Shown: positions 28,289-37,239, counted from the first letter of the stretch. The stretch is 64,000 bases of DNA from Macrococcoides equi (GCF_047425865.1 NZ_CP179735.1), one strand, 5' to 3'. Notes: generated from the letters alone by a model not told the origin. Numbers and translations are program-made.

Positions 28289-28807
28289 TTGCTTAACCGA
28301 GTTGTATTAGTAGGTCGTTTAACTAAAGATCCAGAATACAGAGTCACACCATCAGGCGTGTCAGTTGCTACATTTACATTAGCAGTTAATCGCACATTCA
28401 CAAATGCGCAAGGTGAAAGACAAGCTGATTTTATCAACTGTGTTGTTTTCCGTAAGCAAGCTGAGAATGTGAATAACTTCTTAAGCAAGGGTAGCTTAGC
28501 TGGGGTAGATGGCAGATTGCAATCACGTAGTTATGATAATCAGGAAGGCCGTAGAGTATATGTAACGGAAGTCGTTTGTGATTCAGTACAGTTCTTAGAA
28601 CCGAAAAACGCAAATCAAGGCCGTTCTAATAATGATCCAGGTCAGGACTATTCTAGTTATGATCAAGGAAATTATGGACAACAAACTCAAGGTCAGAATT
28701 ATCAATCGAATAATCAACAACAATCAAATACATCAGCACCTTCAACGAATCCATTTGCAAATGCAACTGGACCAATTGATATTAGTGATGATGATTTACC
28801 GTTTTAA
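28289..28807 (+). CDS. ssb: Single-stranded DNA-binding protein
   Basis: Coats single-stranded DNA in replication and repair. The TTG at 28289 lies about 8 nt after GTGGGGG and gives MLNRVVLVGRLTKDPE, the usual N-terminus. An OB fold (1-105) is followed by a Q/N/G-rich linker and the acidic tip DISDDDLPF, which binds partner proteins. 172 residues; between rpsF and rpsR as in other Firmicutes. Confidence 0.96.
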   Translation: MLNRVVLVGRLTKDPEYRVTPSGVSVATFTLAVNRTFTNAQGERQADFINCVVFRKQAENVNNFLSKGSLAGVDGRLQSRSYDNQEGRRVYVTEVVCDSVQFLEPKNANQGRSNNDPGQDYSSYDQGNYGQQTQGQNYQSNNQQQSNTSAPSTNPFANATGPIDISDDDLPF

Positions 28808-28840
28808 TAAAGAAATAATTAAGTAAGGGAGGCAACAATC

Positions 28841-29083
28841 ATGGCAGGTGGACCAAGAAGAGGCGGTCGTCGTCGTAAAAAGGTTTGTTATTTCACAGCA
28901 AACGGAATTACACATATCGACTATAAAGAAGTAGAAATGCTTAAAAAATTCATTTCTGAGCGCGGTAAAATTTTACCACGTCGTGTAACAGGAACTTCAG
29001 CTAAATACCAACGTATGTTAACTGTAGCAATCAAACGTGCACGTCATATGGCATTATTACCATATGTAAAAGACGAGCAATAG
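28841..29083 (+). CDS. rpsR: 30S ribosomal protein S18
   Basis: 80 residues with a basic N-terminus (GGPRRGGRRRKKVCYF) and the family core YKEVEMLKKFISERGKILPRR. It ends the S6 operon and is followed by a clear terminator. Confidence 0.97.
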   Translation: MAGGPRRGGRRRKKVCYFTANGITHIDYKEVEMLKKFISERGKILPRRVTGTSAKYQRMLTVAIKRARHMALLPYVKDEQ

Positions 29084-29089
29084 AATATA

Positions 29090-29130
29090 TTTTATAAGTC
29101 ATGACCTTTAGGTTATGGCTTATTTTTTTA
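29090..29130 (+). terminator. Terminator of the rpsF operon
   Basis: TAAGTCATGACC / GGTTATGGCTTA stem with a TTTA loop, followed by TTTTTTTAA. Confidence 0.88.
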
Positions 29131-29325
29131 ATATTAAAGATAAAAACTAAAAATTATTTACTGAAAATTCATTTACTATAAAATTATTTAAATAAATTAA
29201 TGATATATTCAGTGTTAATTTACATTTATAGTATTGAAAATGCTATTAAAAGTAAATATAATAAATTTTGTAATTATTAATATCTTTTGATAATTGCAAA
29301 AATATAGGGAGGGAGGTTGACCATT

Positions 29326-29874
29326 ATGAATAATTGGTTGGATACAAATCATTCATTTGAATTGAATCCTTTTAACCGATTGATTTTGTACAAAATCTAT
29401 CTAATCTTAGAAAAGCTTGATCCGAAGAATGCTGAAATGCATAGACTACACCAGAAGATCGTTAGAGATGGTCTGGACTCTCAAAATCATATTCTTTTAG
29501 AGGAATTAACTCTGGAATGTGATAAAATTCCTTCTCATGTCACTGGTTTTGTTGAGGCAGTTGTTGCAATGTATGCACATATGACGAAATCATATTGTGC
29601 ATTAACAAGAGATGAAATTGAGGTATTAAAAGAACATCCTTATTTTTCGTTTCTTGGGTTTAATCTGAATCAGGAAACGGATTATGAATGTTACGCCTTT
29701 TTCTATCTTAATGAGATGTGTCAGTTTGAAGGGAAACTGGATTTGACACTATTTAGAAATCTTACTACGAAACCTGCTAGCATCAAAGCTTACCAGCGTA
29801 TGTTACGAGTATATGAATATAACAAAGTTGATTCATACTTATCTTTTGAAGTACTATGTCAGATATTAAAATAG
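29326..29874 (+). CDS. YfbU-like family protein
   Basis: A 182-residue protein that resembles E. coli YfbU along its length. The N-terminal FNRLILYKIYLILEKLDP matches the family opening, the centre has FLGFNLNQETDY, and the C-terminus has AYQRMLRVYEYNK. YfbU has been linked to cell death and stress in E. coli; no biochemical role is established. The ATG at 29326 lies 9 nt after GGGAGG; a TTG three codons earlier is less well placed. It is a single-gene unit in a long AT-rich region. Confidence 0.65.
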   Translation: MNNWLDTNHSFELNPFNRLILYKIYLILEKLDPKNAEMHRLHQKIVRDGLDSQNHILLEELTLECDKIPSHVTGFVEAVVAMYAHMTKSYCALTRDEIEVLKEHPYFSFLGFNLNQETDYECYAFFYLNEMCQFEGKLDLTLFRNLTTKPASIKAYQRMLRVYEYNKVDSYLSFEVLCQILK

Positions 29875-29901
29875 AGTAATTTATAATTTAAGAATAAACG
29901 A

Positions 29902-29930
29902 AAGAGGAGAATAAGTATCTATTCTCCTCT
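29902..29930. terminator. Terminator between convergent YfbU-like and GNAT genes
   Basis: AGAGGAGAAT / ATTCTCCTCT stem (9-10 bp, 8-nt loop). It reaches the stop codon of the GNAT gene and can serve both strands. Confidence 0.7.
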
Positions 29931-30538
29931 TACATTTGGTGTATTAATTGTTCGATGATTGCTTCATCAATTTTATTGCATTGTGTGTACTTAACACGGT
30001 AAATATGCTGAATTGCTTCTTTAGAAGTTTGTTGATCACTTGTCTTTAAGTAGAGATTCATAGGAACAGGTGCATCATCATGTAGGCCTGGTTGATAGTA
30101 ATTGATATCAGATTTAGCAAAACCAAACTTTTTGTAGAATGTATCTAATGGGCTATTACCATCTTCATCTTTTTCACATTCAAGCATAATATGTTCTAGT
30201 GATGTACCGTTATTTTCACAAATTTTAACCATCACATCTTCAGCAGTATCCATGAGTTGTCGAGCAACTTGTTTGCCTCGTACTTGTGGTTTGACAACAA
30301 GATAGACAATATAACCAATACGATATGTAACTTCCAGATGGAAAGCAATAAATCCACATAATTCATCGTCTAAATATGCTGCAATAAAATGATATCTTTC
30401 TTCGTCTCTTTTCTTAATATCAAAAGAGTGATCAAATACTTCAACAGGTTCACGGATTTCATAATCAAATTCTGTACGATATAAATCCATACATTGGTGG
30501 AAATAATGGTCGGTTTCTGTTAGATGTAAAAATTTCAT
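29930..30538 (-). CDS. GNAT family N-acetyltransferase
   Basis: A 202-residue acetyl-CoA-dependent transferase. Acetyl-CoA motif A is VYLVVKPQVRGKQVARQLMDTA (about 95-116), a variant of the Q/RxxGxG/A loop. Motif B is seen in FYKKFGFAKSD. The extra C-terminal 45 residues are not part of the standard fold. Substrate unknown. Single gene. Confidence 0.85.
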   Translation of the reverse strand: MKFLHLTETDHYFHQCMDLYRTEFDYEIREPVEVFDHSFDIKKRDEERYHFIAAYLDDELCGFIAFHLEVTYRIGYIVYLVVKPQVRGKQVARQLMDTAEDVMVKICENNGTSLEHIMLECEKDEDGNSPLDTFYKKFGFAKSDINYYQPGLHDDAPVPMNLYLKTSDQQTSKEAIQHIYRVKYTQCNKIDEAIIEQLIHQM

Positions 30539-30596
30539 TATAATACTCCATTTACATTATTTGATAACTATATTGTATCATTACAACCACTATAAA

Positions 30597-30622
30597 AAAA
30601 GAAAAGCATATGCTTTTCTTCT
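30597..30622 (-). terminator. Terminator after the small DUF2382 gene
   Basis: Perfect palindrome AAAAGAAAAGCATATGCTTTTC ending at the stop codon of the small gene, with T-rich continuation on the minus strand. Confidence 0.7.
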
Positions 30623-30839
30623 AGTATCCTTGTGGAGTATCTGTTTCATTAATATCTACTTCTTCACGACGTACAATTTCAGAAATATGTTGAGTGCCAT
30701 GAACTTTAGATTTTCTTATCACAAGTTCTTCAGTTACTACATTTTCTTTAGTGATATTTAATCTTTCTTCAGCCAATCCCACTTTAATAGTATCATTATT
30801 ATTCACACCATTTAAATTATCGTTCCATTCATTATTCAT
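30621..30839 (-). CDS. Short DUF2382-like protein
   Basis: A 72-residue protein that matches the C-terminal part of the larger neighbour upstream. Both carry ERLNITKENVVTEELVIRK-type text and a (S/T)EIVRREEVDI ending. It holds only about half a DUF2382 repeat after a short N/D-rich start. It is either a trimmed duplicate or a stand-alone form. It follows the larger gene after a terminator, so it probably has its own promoter. Confidence 0.7.
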   Translation of the reverse strand: MNNEWNDNLNGVNNNDTIKVGLAEERLNITKENVVTEELVIRKSKVHGTQHISEIVRREEVDINETDTPQGY

Positions 30840-30919
30840 AGATTAGCACCTTCTTTGATTTTATTTGTAATAAATATACCCCTCACATCAATCTATAAAC
30901 ATTAGTATAAACACAAGAA

Positions 30920-30947
30920 AAAAGCCCTCATTTATGAGGACTTTTTG
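30920..30947 (-). terminator. Terminator after the YsnF-like gene
   Basis: AAAAAGTCCTCAT / ATGAGGGCTTTTTT hairpin on the minus strand, just after the stop codon. Confidence 0.85.
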
Positions 30948-30956
30948 ATAAATTGA

Positions 30957-31958
30957 TTAGCGACGGTCAGTTAAGTCGTTATCTAAATCGTTACGACGGT
31001 GAGCATTTGTGTCGTCGATTTCAACTTCTTCACGACGTACTTCTTCAGATACATGCTCAGTGTCAGTTACACGGTTTTTGTTGATTGTTAATTCTTCAGC
31101 AACAACGTTTTCTTTTTCGATAGAAACGCGTTCTTCAGTTAATGGTACACGGATTGTTTCTTCTTCTAAGTCATTATCGAAGTGACCAGGCGCTGCAGTT
31201 TCGTTAACTTTACGACGCTCGATTGTAACTTCATCGTGAGATACTGGTACATCAAATTCTTGACGTTCAGATACTACGTTTTTGTCGATAGTAACTTCAC
31301 CAGATTGTACTACATCTTTGTTTACACGTAAACGCTCTTCATGTAATTTGATTTTTTCGTCGTCTGAAATATCATTACGGTCTCTTAAATCAGTATCTAA
31401 ATAGTTTAAACGCTCTTCTCTTGATAATTTGTTGTATTCCTCATAGCTTAATCCTGAATTGTTATAGTTATTATTGTTCATGTCTACTACTTCCTCTCTG
31501 TTATTTAAGTTATTTGTACGATGTGTTGATGCATAATCAGCATCTGTTTCATTAGCAGCTACACCAGTAGTGTAACCTGCAACTGTGTTACCAGTGCGGT
31601 ATTCGTTGTTTTCTGAGTGAGTGTGTAATCCATCGTTGTAATAAGCGTCGTTATCTACGTAAAGTAAGATTTTGCCGCTATCTACAGCTTTGTCATATTC
31701 AACACGCTCAGATTCAGATAAATCTAACTTATCGAATACTCTGTGTTGTGGATCTTCTCCAGTGAAGAAAGCTGCAACTTTATCACCGAAAGAACCTTCA
31801 GCATCTTTAAATTGAACATCTGTGTAATCTAATGCTGAACCATTTAATTTGTTTTTAGAAATGACATGTAAGTCATGTTCTGCAATACCTTGTGATTTTA
31901 GTTGGTCGATTCTACGTAATAAACTTTCTTCATTTAAAAATGTTTCTAAGTTTCTCAT
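30957..31958 (-). CDS. YsnF/AvaK-type stress protein (GSP17M-like N-terminus plus DUF2382)
   Basis: A 333-residue, highly charged protein. Residues 1-100 resemble the general stress protein 17M (YflT) domain (LNEESLLRRIDQLKSQGIAE, GSFGDKVAAFFTGED). A 100-residue N/T-rich linker follows. The DUF2382 domain is about 200-315, with repeats of the type LHEERLRVNKD / LTEERVSIEKENVVAEELTI. Homologues in staphylococci and bacilli are stress-induced, often SigB-dependent; function unknown. The ATG at 31958 lies after GGAGG; the longer reading to 32102 has no site and is rejected. Confidence 0.85.
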   Translation of the reverse strand: MRNLETFLNEESLLRRIDQLKSQGIAEHDLHVISKNKLNGSALDYTDVQFKDAEGSFGDKVAAFFTGEDPQHRVFDKLDLSESERVEYDKAVDSGKILLYVDNDAYYNDGLHTHSENNEYRTGNTVAGYTTGVAANETDADYASTHRTNNLNNREEVVDMNNNNYNNSGLSYEEYNKLSREERLNYLDTDLRDRNDISDDEKIKLHEERLRVNKDVVQSGEVTIDKNVVSERQEFDVPVSHDEVTIERRKVNETAAPGHFDNDLEEETIRVPLTEERVSIEKENVVAEELTINKNRVTDTEHVSEEVRREEVEIDDTNAHRRNDLDNDLTDRR

Positions 31959-32323
31959 CTTAATCGTACCTCCAAGTTGGTTGTTTTGTGCAATTCGTGA
32001 TGTCTGTTGTTTTGTTGTTATGCTAAATAGATACCCGTGAACTGAAAGTGTAAACACAAAAAAGAAAATAAATATTCTAATTCGTTGGAAAATTAGATAC
32101 ATTTATATAGAAGAAAAGCATGCTTTTTTCACAAAATAATTTTAAAAATATTTAATGTTTTATCACAGAATGAGTAATAAGTATGCTAGATAACACAATG
32201 GATGAATCAAAATAGTGTATAGTGCTTAAAAAGATTAATATTCACTATCAATTATTTAGAATAGTTAGACATTTTTTAGTTGAATGATTTTAAAGGAAAT
32301 GGTATTGCTTATTAGCGATAACT
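31959..32323. other. Gene-free AT-rich region between the YsnF-like gene and guaB leader
   Basis: About 360 bp with no convincing coding sequence on either strand. It should hold the leftward promoter for the YsnF-like gene and, at its right edge, the guaB promoter. I see no repeats of note except a small palindrome AAAAGCATGCTTTT near 32116. Confidence 0.6.
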
Positions 32324-32354
32324 TTGATATTATCTAAAAATATTATTAATAAAA

Positions 32355-32430
32355 ATAACTCATATAAATTAAAGGATATGGCTTTAGCGTTTCTACCACA
32401 TTACCGTAAATGATGTGACTATGAGTAATG
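32355..32430 (+). promoter_or_regulatory. Guanine (purine) riboswitch aptamer of guaB-guaA
   Basis: P1 strands ACTCAT (32358-32363) and ATGAGT (32421-32426) enclose the conserved junction words TATAAAT, GATATGGC, GTTTCTACCACATTACCG and GTGACTATG. The nucleotide before TATG is C (equivalent of C74 in the xpt aptamer), which specifies guanine rather than adenine. A terminator follows before guaB. When guanine is plentiful, IMP-to-GMP synthesis should be shut off. Confidence 0.95.
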
Positions 32431-32457
32431 AATATCGCTATTTGTTTAGTTTTATTT

Positions 32458-32490
32458 ATGCTCATCTTTTATAGATGAGTTTTTTTGTAT
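32458..32490 (+). terminator. Riboswitch expression-platform terminator
   Basis: CTCATC-TTTTA-TAGATGAG hairpin followed by TTTTTTTG. The 5' arm CTCAT can compete with P1 pairing, as expected for a guanine-off switch. Confidence 0.85.
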
Positions 32491-32595
32491 ATTTTAACGT
32501 TTTTCCTGAGTTTATTAATTAACTAATTAAACAATAAACAAAATGCGAAAAATATGAAATAATAGAAAGTAATAAAATACAATGGAGGAATTATA

Positions 32596-34068
32596 ATGAC
32601 GTGGGAAAACAAGTTTCAAAAAGAAGGCTTAACTTTTGATGATGTACTATTAGTGCCAGCAGAATCAAGCGTATTACCAAATGAAGTAGATTTAAGTGTA
32701 GAACTATCTGAAAAGCTTAAATTAAATATCCCTATTCTTTCAGCAGGTATGGATACTGTTACTGAGTCTAAAATGGCAATCGCTATGGCAAGACAAGGTG
32801 GTTTAGGTGTAATTCATAAGAACATGAGTATTGAGCAGCAAGCTGATGAAGTACAAAAAGTTAAACGTTCTGAAAATGGTGTCATTACGAATCCATTCTA
32901 CTTAACACCTGAAGAACAAGTATTTGCTGCAGAACACTTAATGGGTAAATACCGTATCTCAGGGGTACCTATCGTAAATAATCCTGAAGAGAAAAAATTA
33001 GTAGGTATCATTACGAACCGTGACTTACGTTTCATTGAAGACTTCTCAATTAAAATTTCTGATGTTATGACTAGCGAAAAGTTAGTAACTGCTCCGGTAG
33101 GTACAACTTTAGAACAAGCTGAAAAAATGTTACAACAGTATAAAATTGAAAAGCTTCCTATCGTTGATGAAGCTGGTATCTTAAAAGGTTTAATTACAAT
33201 CAAAGATATTGAAAAAGTGATTGAATTCCCGAATGCAGCAAAAGATGAGCATGGACGTCTTTTAGTAGCAGCAGCTGTAGGTATTGCAAAAGATACGTTA
33301 GTACGTGCTAAACAATTAGTAGAAGCGGGAACAGATGCATTAGTTATTGATACAGCACACGGTCATTCTAGAGGCGTATTAGAGATGGTTAAAGCTTTAA
33401 AAGAAAACTTCCCTGAAGTAACTTTAATTGCTGGTAACGTTGCTACAGCAGGTGGAACACGTGCTTTATTTGAAGCGGGTGCAGATGTCGTTAAAGTAGG
33501 TATTGGACCAGGATCAATTTGTACAACACGTGTAGTTGCGGGTGTAGGTGTACCACAAATCACGGCAATTTATGATGCAGCAACTGAAGCGAAGAAACAT
33601 GGTAAAGCGATTATTGCTGACGGTGGTATTAAATTCTCTGGCGATATCATTAAAGCTTTAGCGGCAGGTGGACATGCAGTAATGTTAGGATCATTATTAG
33701 CAGGAACAACTGAATCACCTGGTGAAACAGAAATCTTCCAAGGCAGACAATATAAAGTATATCGTGGTATGGGATCACTTGGTGCAATGGAACAAGGATC
33801 AAAAGACCGTTACTTCCAGGATGATAAGGATTCTAAGAAGTTTGTACCAGAAGGTATTGAAGGACGTATCGCATTTAAAGGTGCATTACAAGATACTGTT
33901 TACCAATTACTTGGTGGTGTAAGAAGCGGTATGGGTTATACTGGATCAAAAGATTTAGCAACTTTACGCGAAGAAGCACAATTTATTAAAATGACTGGTG
34001 CAGGATTAATTGAAAGTCATCCTCATGATGTACAGATTACGAAAGAATCACCAAACTACTCATTATAA
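32596..34068 (+). CDS. guaB: Inosine-5'-monophosphate dehydrogenase
   Basis: Oxidises IMP to XMP with NAD, the first committed step of GMP synthesis. The 490 residues form a TIM barrel with two CBS domains inserted at about 95-205. The catalytic loop GIGPGSICTTRVVAGVG holds the active-site cysteine near residue 308. The GMGSLGAM phosphate-binding segment and the mobile flap (about 395-430) are present. It lies 26 bp upstream of guaA and behind the guanine riboswitch. Confidence 0.98.
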   Translation: MTWENKFQKEGLTFDDVLLVPAESSVLPNEVDLSVELSEKLKLNIPILSAGMDTVTESKMAIAMARQGGLGVIHKNMSIEQQADEVQKVKRSENGVITNPFYLTPEEQVFAAEHLMGKYRISGVPIVNNPEEKKLVGIITNRDLRFIEDFSIKISDVMTSEKLVTAPVGTTLEQAEKMLQQYKIEKLPIVDEAGILKGLITIKDIEKVIEFPNAAKDEHGRLLVAAAVGIAKDTLVRAKQLVEAGTDALVIDTAHGHSRGVLEMVKALKENFPEVTLIAGNVATAGGTRALFEAGADVVKVGIGPGSICTTRVVAGVGVPQITAIYDAATEAKKHGKAIIADGGIKFSGDIIKALAAGGHAVMLGSLLAGTTESPGETEIFQGRQYKVYRGMGSLGAMEQGSKDRYFQDDKDSKKFVPEGIEGRIAFKGALQDTVYQLLGGVRSGMGYTGSKDLATLREEAQFIKMTGAGLIESHPHDVQITKESPNYSL

Positions 34069-34094
34069 TTATTATCTAAAGGAGAACATCACTT

Positions 34095-35636
34095 ATGGAA
34101 ATGGCATTTGAACAGGAATTAATTCTCGTATTAGACTTTGGTAGTCAGTACAACCAGTTAATTACACGTCGCATTCGTGAAATGGGCGTATATTCGGAAT
34201 TACATGATCATGAGATTTCAATTGAAGAAATCAAAAAAATGAATCCAAAAGGGATTATTCTTTCAGGCGGGCCTAATTCAGTTTATGAAGAAGGATCATT
34301 TACAGTAAACCCTGAAATCTTTGACTTAGGCGTACCCGTTTTAGGTATCTGTTATGGTATGCAGTTAATGACTAAATTATTAGGTGGAACTGTTGAACGT
34401 GCGAACGAACGTGAATACGGTAAAGCTGTAATTACTGCAGAAACACATTCATTATTTACTAAGTTACCGGAAGAACAAACAGTTTGGATGAGTCATAGTG
34501 ATAAAGTTATTAACATTCCAGAAGGATTTAGAATGATTGCAAATTCTCCGAGCTGTAAATATGCAGCTATTGAGAATGCTGAACGCAATCTATACGGCGT
34601 GCAGTTCCATCCGGAAGTACGTCACACAGAATATGGAAATGACTTATTACGTAACTTCATTCGTGAAATCTGTAAATGTACAGGCGAATGGACGATGGAA
34701 AACTTCATTGAAATTGAAATCGAAAAAATTCGCGAGCAAGTGGGCGACAGAAAAGTTATTTGTGCAATGAGTGGTGGCGTAGATTCTTCTGTTGTTGCTG
34801 TATTAATTCATAAAGCAATTGGTGATCAATTAACATGTATCTTCGTTGACCACGGTTTATTACGTAAAGGCGAAGGCGATATGGTTATGAAACAGTTCGG
34901 TGAAGGATTCAACATGAATATCATTCGTGTAGATGCAAAAGAACGCTTCATGAGTAAACTTGCAGGGGTATCAGATCCTGAGAAGAAACGTAAAATTATC
35001 GGTAACGAATTTGTTTACTTATTTGACGAAGAAGCATCTAAATTAAAAGATGCTGACTTCTTAGCACAAGGAACGTTATATACTGATATCATTGAATCAG
35101 GTACAAAGACAGCTCAAACAATCAAATCACACCACAACGTAGGTGGTTTACCGGAAGATATGCAATTTGAATTAATTGAGCCGGTAAATACATTATTTAA
35201 AGACGAAGTACGTGCGTTAGGTATTGAGTTAGGTATTCCTGAGCATTTAGTATGGCGTCAACCATTCCCAGGCCCAGGTTTAGGAATTCGTGTATTAGGT
35301 GAAATTACAGAAGAAAAATTAGAAATCGTACGTGAATCAGATGCGATTTTAAGAGAAGTGATTGCTGAAGCGGGATTAGAACGCGATATCTGGCAATACT
35401 TCACTGTATTACCTGACATTCGCTCTGTAGGTGTTATGGGAGATTACAGAACGTATGACTATACAGTAGGTGTACGTGCCGTTACAAGTATTGACGGTAT
35501 GACAAGCGACTTTGCACGCATTGATTGGGAAGTATTACAGAAAGTATCAAGCAGAATCGTTAATGAAGTCGCACATGTTAACCGTGTTGTGTATGACATT
35601 ACATCTAAGCCACCAAGTACGATTGAGTGGGAATAG
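34095..35636 (+). CDS. guaA: GMP synthase (glutamine-hydrolysing)
   Basis: Converts XMP to GMP. An N-terminal class I glutamine amidotransferase domain (about 10-200) has GICYGMQL with the catalytic cysteine near 89 and the HPEVRHTE histidine. The ATP pyrophosphatase domain has the PP-loop AMSGGVDSSV near 230, and the C-terminal dimerisation domain ends PPSTIEWE. The 3' end serves as the left att site of the mobile island, and the reading frame is kept intact. Confidence 0.98.
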   Translation: MEMAFEQELILVLDFGSQYNQLITRRIREMGVYSELHDHEISIEEIKKMNPKGIILSGGPNSVYEEGSFTVNPEIFDLGVPVLGICYGMQLMTKLLGGTVERANEREYGKAVITAETHSLFTKLPEEQTVWMSHSDKVINIPEGFRMIANSPSCKYAAIENAERNLYGVQFHPEVRHTEYGNDLLRNFIREICKCTGEWTMENFIEIEIEKIREQVGDRKVICAMSGGVDSSVVAVLIHKAIGDQLTCIFVDHGLLRKGEGDMVMKQFGEGFNMNIIRVDAKERFMSKLAGVSDPEKKRKIIGNEFVYLFDEEASKLKDADFLAQGTLYTDIIESGTKTAQTIKSHHNVGGLPEDMQFELIEPVNTLFKDEVRALGIELGIPEHLVWRQPFPGPGLGIRVLGEITEEKLEIVRESDAILREVIAEAGLERDIWQYFTVLPDIRSVGVMGDYRTYDYTVGVRAVTSIDGMTSDFARIDWEVLQKVSSRIVNEVAHVNRVVYDITSKPPSTIEWE

Positions 35637-35690
35637 AATAATGAATTTAAAAGACCTTACAGCCACAAAGGTTGTGAGGTCTTTTTGTGT
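35621..35690 (+). other. attL: Left attachment site (guaA 3' end plus terminator)
   Basis: The core GATTGAGTGGGAATA (35621-35635) is repeated exactly at 47216-47230. A similar but diverged tail follows in both copies, including a hairpin with TTACAGCCA...GGTTGTGAGGTCTTTTT. The left copy therefore restores both the guaA end and a terminator (stem AAAGACCTTACA / TGTGAGGTCTTT, about 35648-35685). Confidence 0.85.
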
Positions 35691-35702
35691 GTTTGATTAT
35701 TA

Positions 35703-35723
35703 AAAAAGTAGCCAAAAAGTAGC
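35703..35723. repeat. Tandem arm-type repeats next to attL
   Basis: AAAAAGTAGC occurs twice in a row (35703-35712, 35714-35723). Related copies lie near attR (AAAAAGTAGC at 47093-47102 and AAAAGTAGC at 47114-47122). Placement at both ends suggests integrase arm-binding sites. Confidence 0.6.
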
Positions 35724-35773
35724 GCAGTGTGAGAAAAATAAAAATAGAGCCGAGATTTTGGCTCTATTTTTGA

Positions 35774-36229
35774 TTAATTCAACATATTTTCGTGTATGTT
35801 TTCTATTTCTATGAGTTTTAATTTAACGGTATCTGTCAAACAGTCATTGTTAATTATAGAGGTAACAACTTCTAAAAGTAATTCCTCAGAAATCAATCCC
35901 GAAGCAGTCCATAAAACAATGTTTTCCATTTCTTCTATGAATGTGTCGGTACAATATTCGTAATCATTTATATTTAAGAAAAAAGTACCTAAACCTATTG
36001 CTGATCTCTTATTTCCATCCATAAAAGTATGAAACTTAGTTATGGCAAAAACTAATCTCGTTACTTTGATTTCAAATGTCGGATAATATAAATCGTTCTT
36101 CAAATGTTCAAGAAGGCTTTCAAGTGTCCCTTTATCTTTTATTCCAGGAAGGCCACCACTTTCTTTTAGGATGCTATCATGTATCTCTATCGCATGACGA
36201 GGTTCAAAATATATTATTTCTTCTATCAT
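35774..36229 (-). CDS. Fic/Doc-family toxin (death-on-curing type)
   Basis: A 151-residue protein with the Fic/Doc active-site loop H67-TFMDGNK-R75. The GNKR form with lysine resembles Doc, which phosphorylates EF-Tu, more than AMPylating Fic enzymes with NGR. The N-terminal IEIHDSILKESGGLPGIKD is typical of Doc proteins, and length matches. The ATG overlaps the stop of the upstream DNA-binding gene by 4 bp, so the two are coupled. Cargo between the left att and the integrase. A toxin role is by homology. Confidence 0.85.
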   Translation of the reverse strand: MIEEIIYFEPRHAIEIHDSILKESGGLPGIKDKGTLESLLEHLKNDLYYPTFEIKVTRLVFAITKFHTFMDGNKRSAIGLGTFFLNINDYEYCTDTFIEEMENIVLWTASGLISEELLLEVVTSIINNDCLTDTVKLKLIEIENIHENMLN

Positions 36230-37239
36230 TTATCTTTTAACCTAATGAATACGTCTTTATGTTCTTGGATTTGTTGTTCTAGAGATTTACTTTGCGCGCC
36301 CAAGAACTTTTCGAAATCTTCCTGTGTAACAGGATTAATATAATCATCTAGTTCAATGTGTAGAGCATCACGTAACCCTAAATCTCTACTTGCCATTTTT
36401 ATTCTAGCATCATTAAGGAGGGGGAGTTTGTCTGGATGTTGAGTATACTTCTGAAAAACTTCTATTGTTTCTACCTTAGTAAGTTTTCTTCCTAATTCTT
36501 TATATTTTTCTTCAATTTCATAGGCGATTCCTCTTTCGAAACTAGCGATTAATAATAGTACTTCACTGTACATTGTGGAACGAGTTTTATCTTTGCTAGT
36601 TAACGATAATACTTTTTTATATTCTCTTGTACTTTCTTTAAAAATTGATTTATATAGTAAATCTGTAAAATATGCATACTTATACTGACCGACATCTACA
36701 TATTCTTTAAGGGCATCTGTAAACTTCTTTCGCTCAGCTTCTTCTATATAAGCTTTGTTTAAATAATCCTTATCTCTTTGATTAATATATTTTGTATGTC
36801 CGCCAGTTTTTTTAGCAATAGTATCCATTGTAATATCGATCATTACTCCGCGCATTTCTTTTGCAACGTCACTATTTGTTAAAAGCATAGCAAAATTTAA
36901 TAATGTACGAAACGTTGATATACTTAGGTTTGTGACCTTGCGACCGACATCGATGTCGGTCGCAGAATTATTAATTGCTTCTTTAAATGAAGTAAGATTT
37001 TGGCCTCGTAGTACTTCAAAATCATTTGATTGTAACTCTTCTTTATGGTTTTCAATTATTCTTTCTATAGTTCTCAAATCGACATTAAAAAAAGTGGCGA
37101 TTTGATTATTAGTGAAATAATGAATTCCATTGTATTTAACTCCCGGAATATCAAATCTATTTTTTAATTCTTGTATGGCTAGTTTATTATTTAGTATATT
37201 TTTTCTATGGATATGTGAATTTGTTAGATCTTTCTTCAT
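36226..37239 (-). CDS. Large DNA-binding-type protein paired with Doc toxin (RhuM/ORF6N-like; possible antitoxin)
   Basis: A 337-residue protein. Residues about 35-80 look like a helix-turn-helix (FTNNQIATFFNVDLRTIERI). The middle (100-150) is helical with RTLLNFAMLL. The C-terminal half carries a distinctive block: YAYFTDLLYKSIF, then YSEVLLLIASFE, then KMASRDLGLRDALH. From memory, similar proteins occur beside Doc genes and resemble RhuM-type DNA-binding proteins. It is far larger than Phd (about 70 residues), the usual Doc antitoxin. Antitoxin function is inferred from coupling only. Confidence 0.6.
   Translation of the reverse strand: MKKDLTNSHIHRKNILNNKLAIQELKNRFDIPGVKYNGIHYFTNNQIATFFNVDLRTIERIIENHKEELQSNDFEVLRGQNLTSFKEAINNSATDIDVGRKVTNLSISTFRTLLNFAMLLTNSDVAKEMRGVMIDITMDTIAKKTGGHTKYINQRDKDYLNKAYIEEAERKKFTDALKEYVDVGQYKYAYFTDLLYKSIFKESTREYKKVLSLTSKDKTRSTMYSEVLLLIASFERGIAYEIEEKYKELGRKLTKVETIEVFQKYTQHPDKLPLLNDARIKMASRDLGLRDALHIELDDYINPVTQEDFEKFLGAQSKSLEQQIQEHKDVFIRLKDK

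Noticed and set aside
31959..32102. N-terminal extension of the YsnF-like protein that looks like a transmembrane or signal segment
   Set aside because: No ribosome site at 32102, while ATG 31958 has GGAGG; the hydrophobic stretch is an AT-rich untranslated region.
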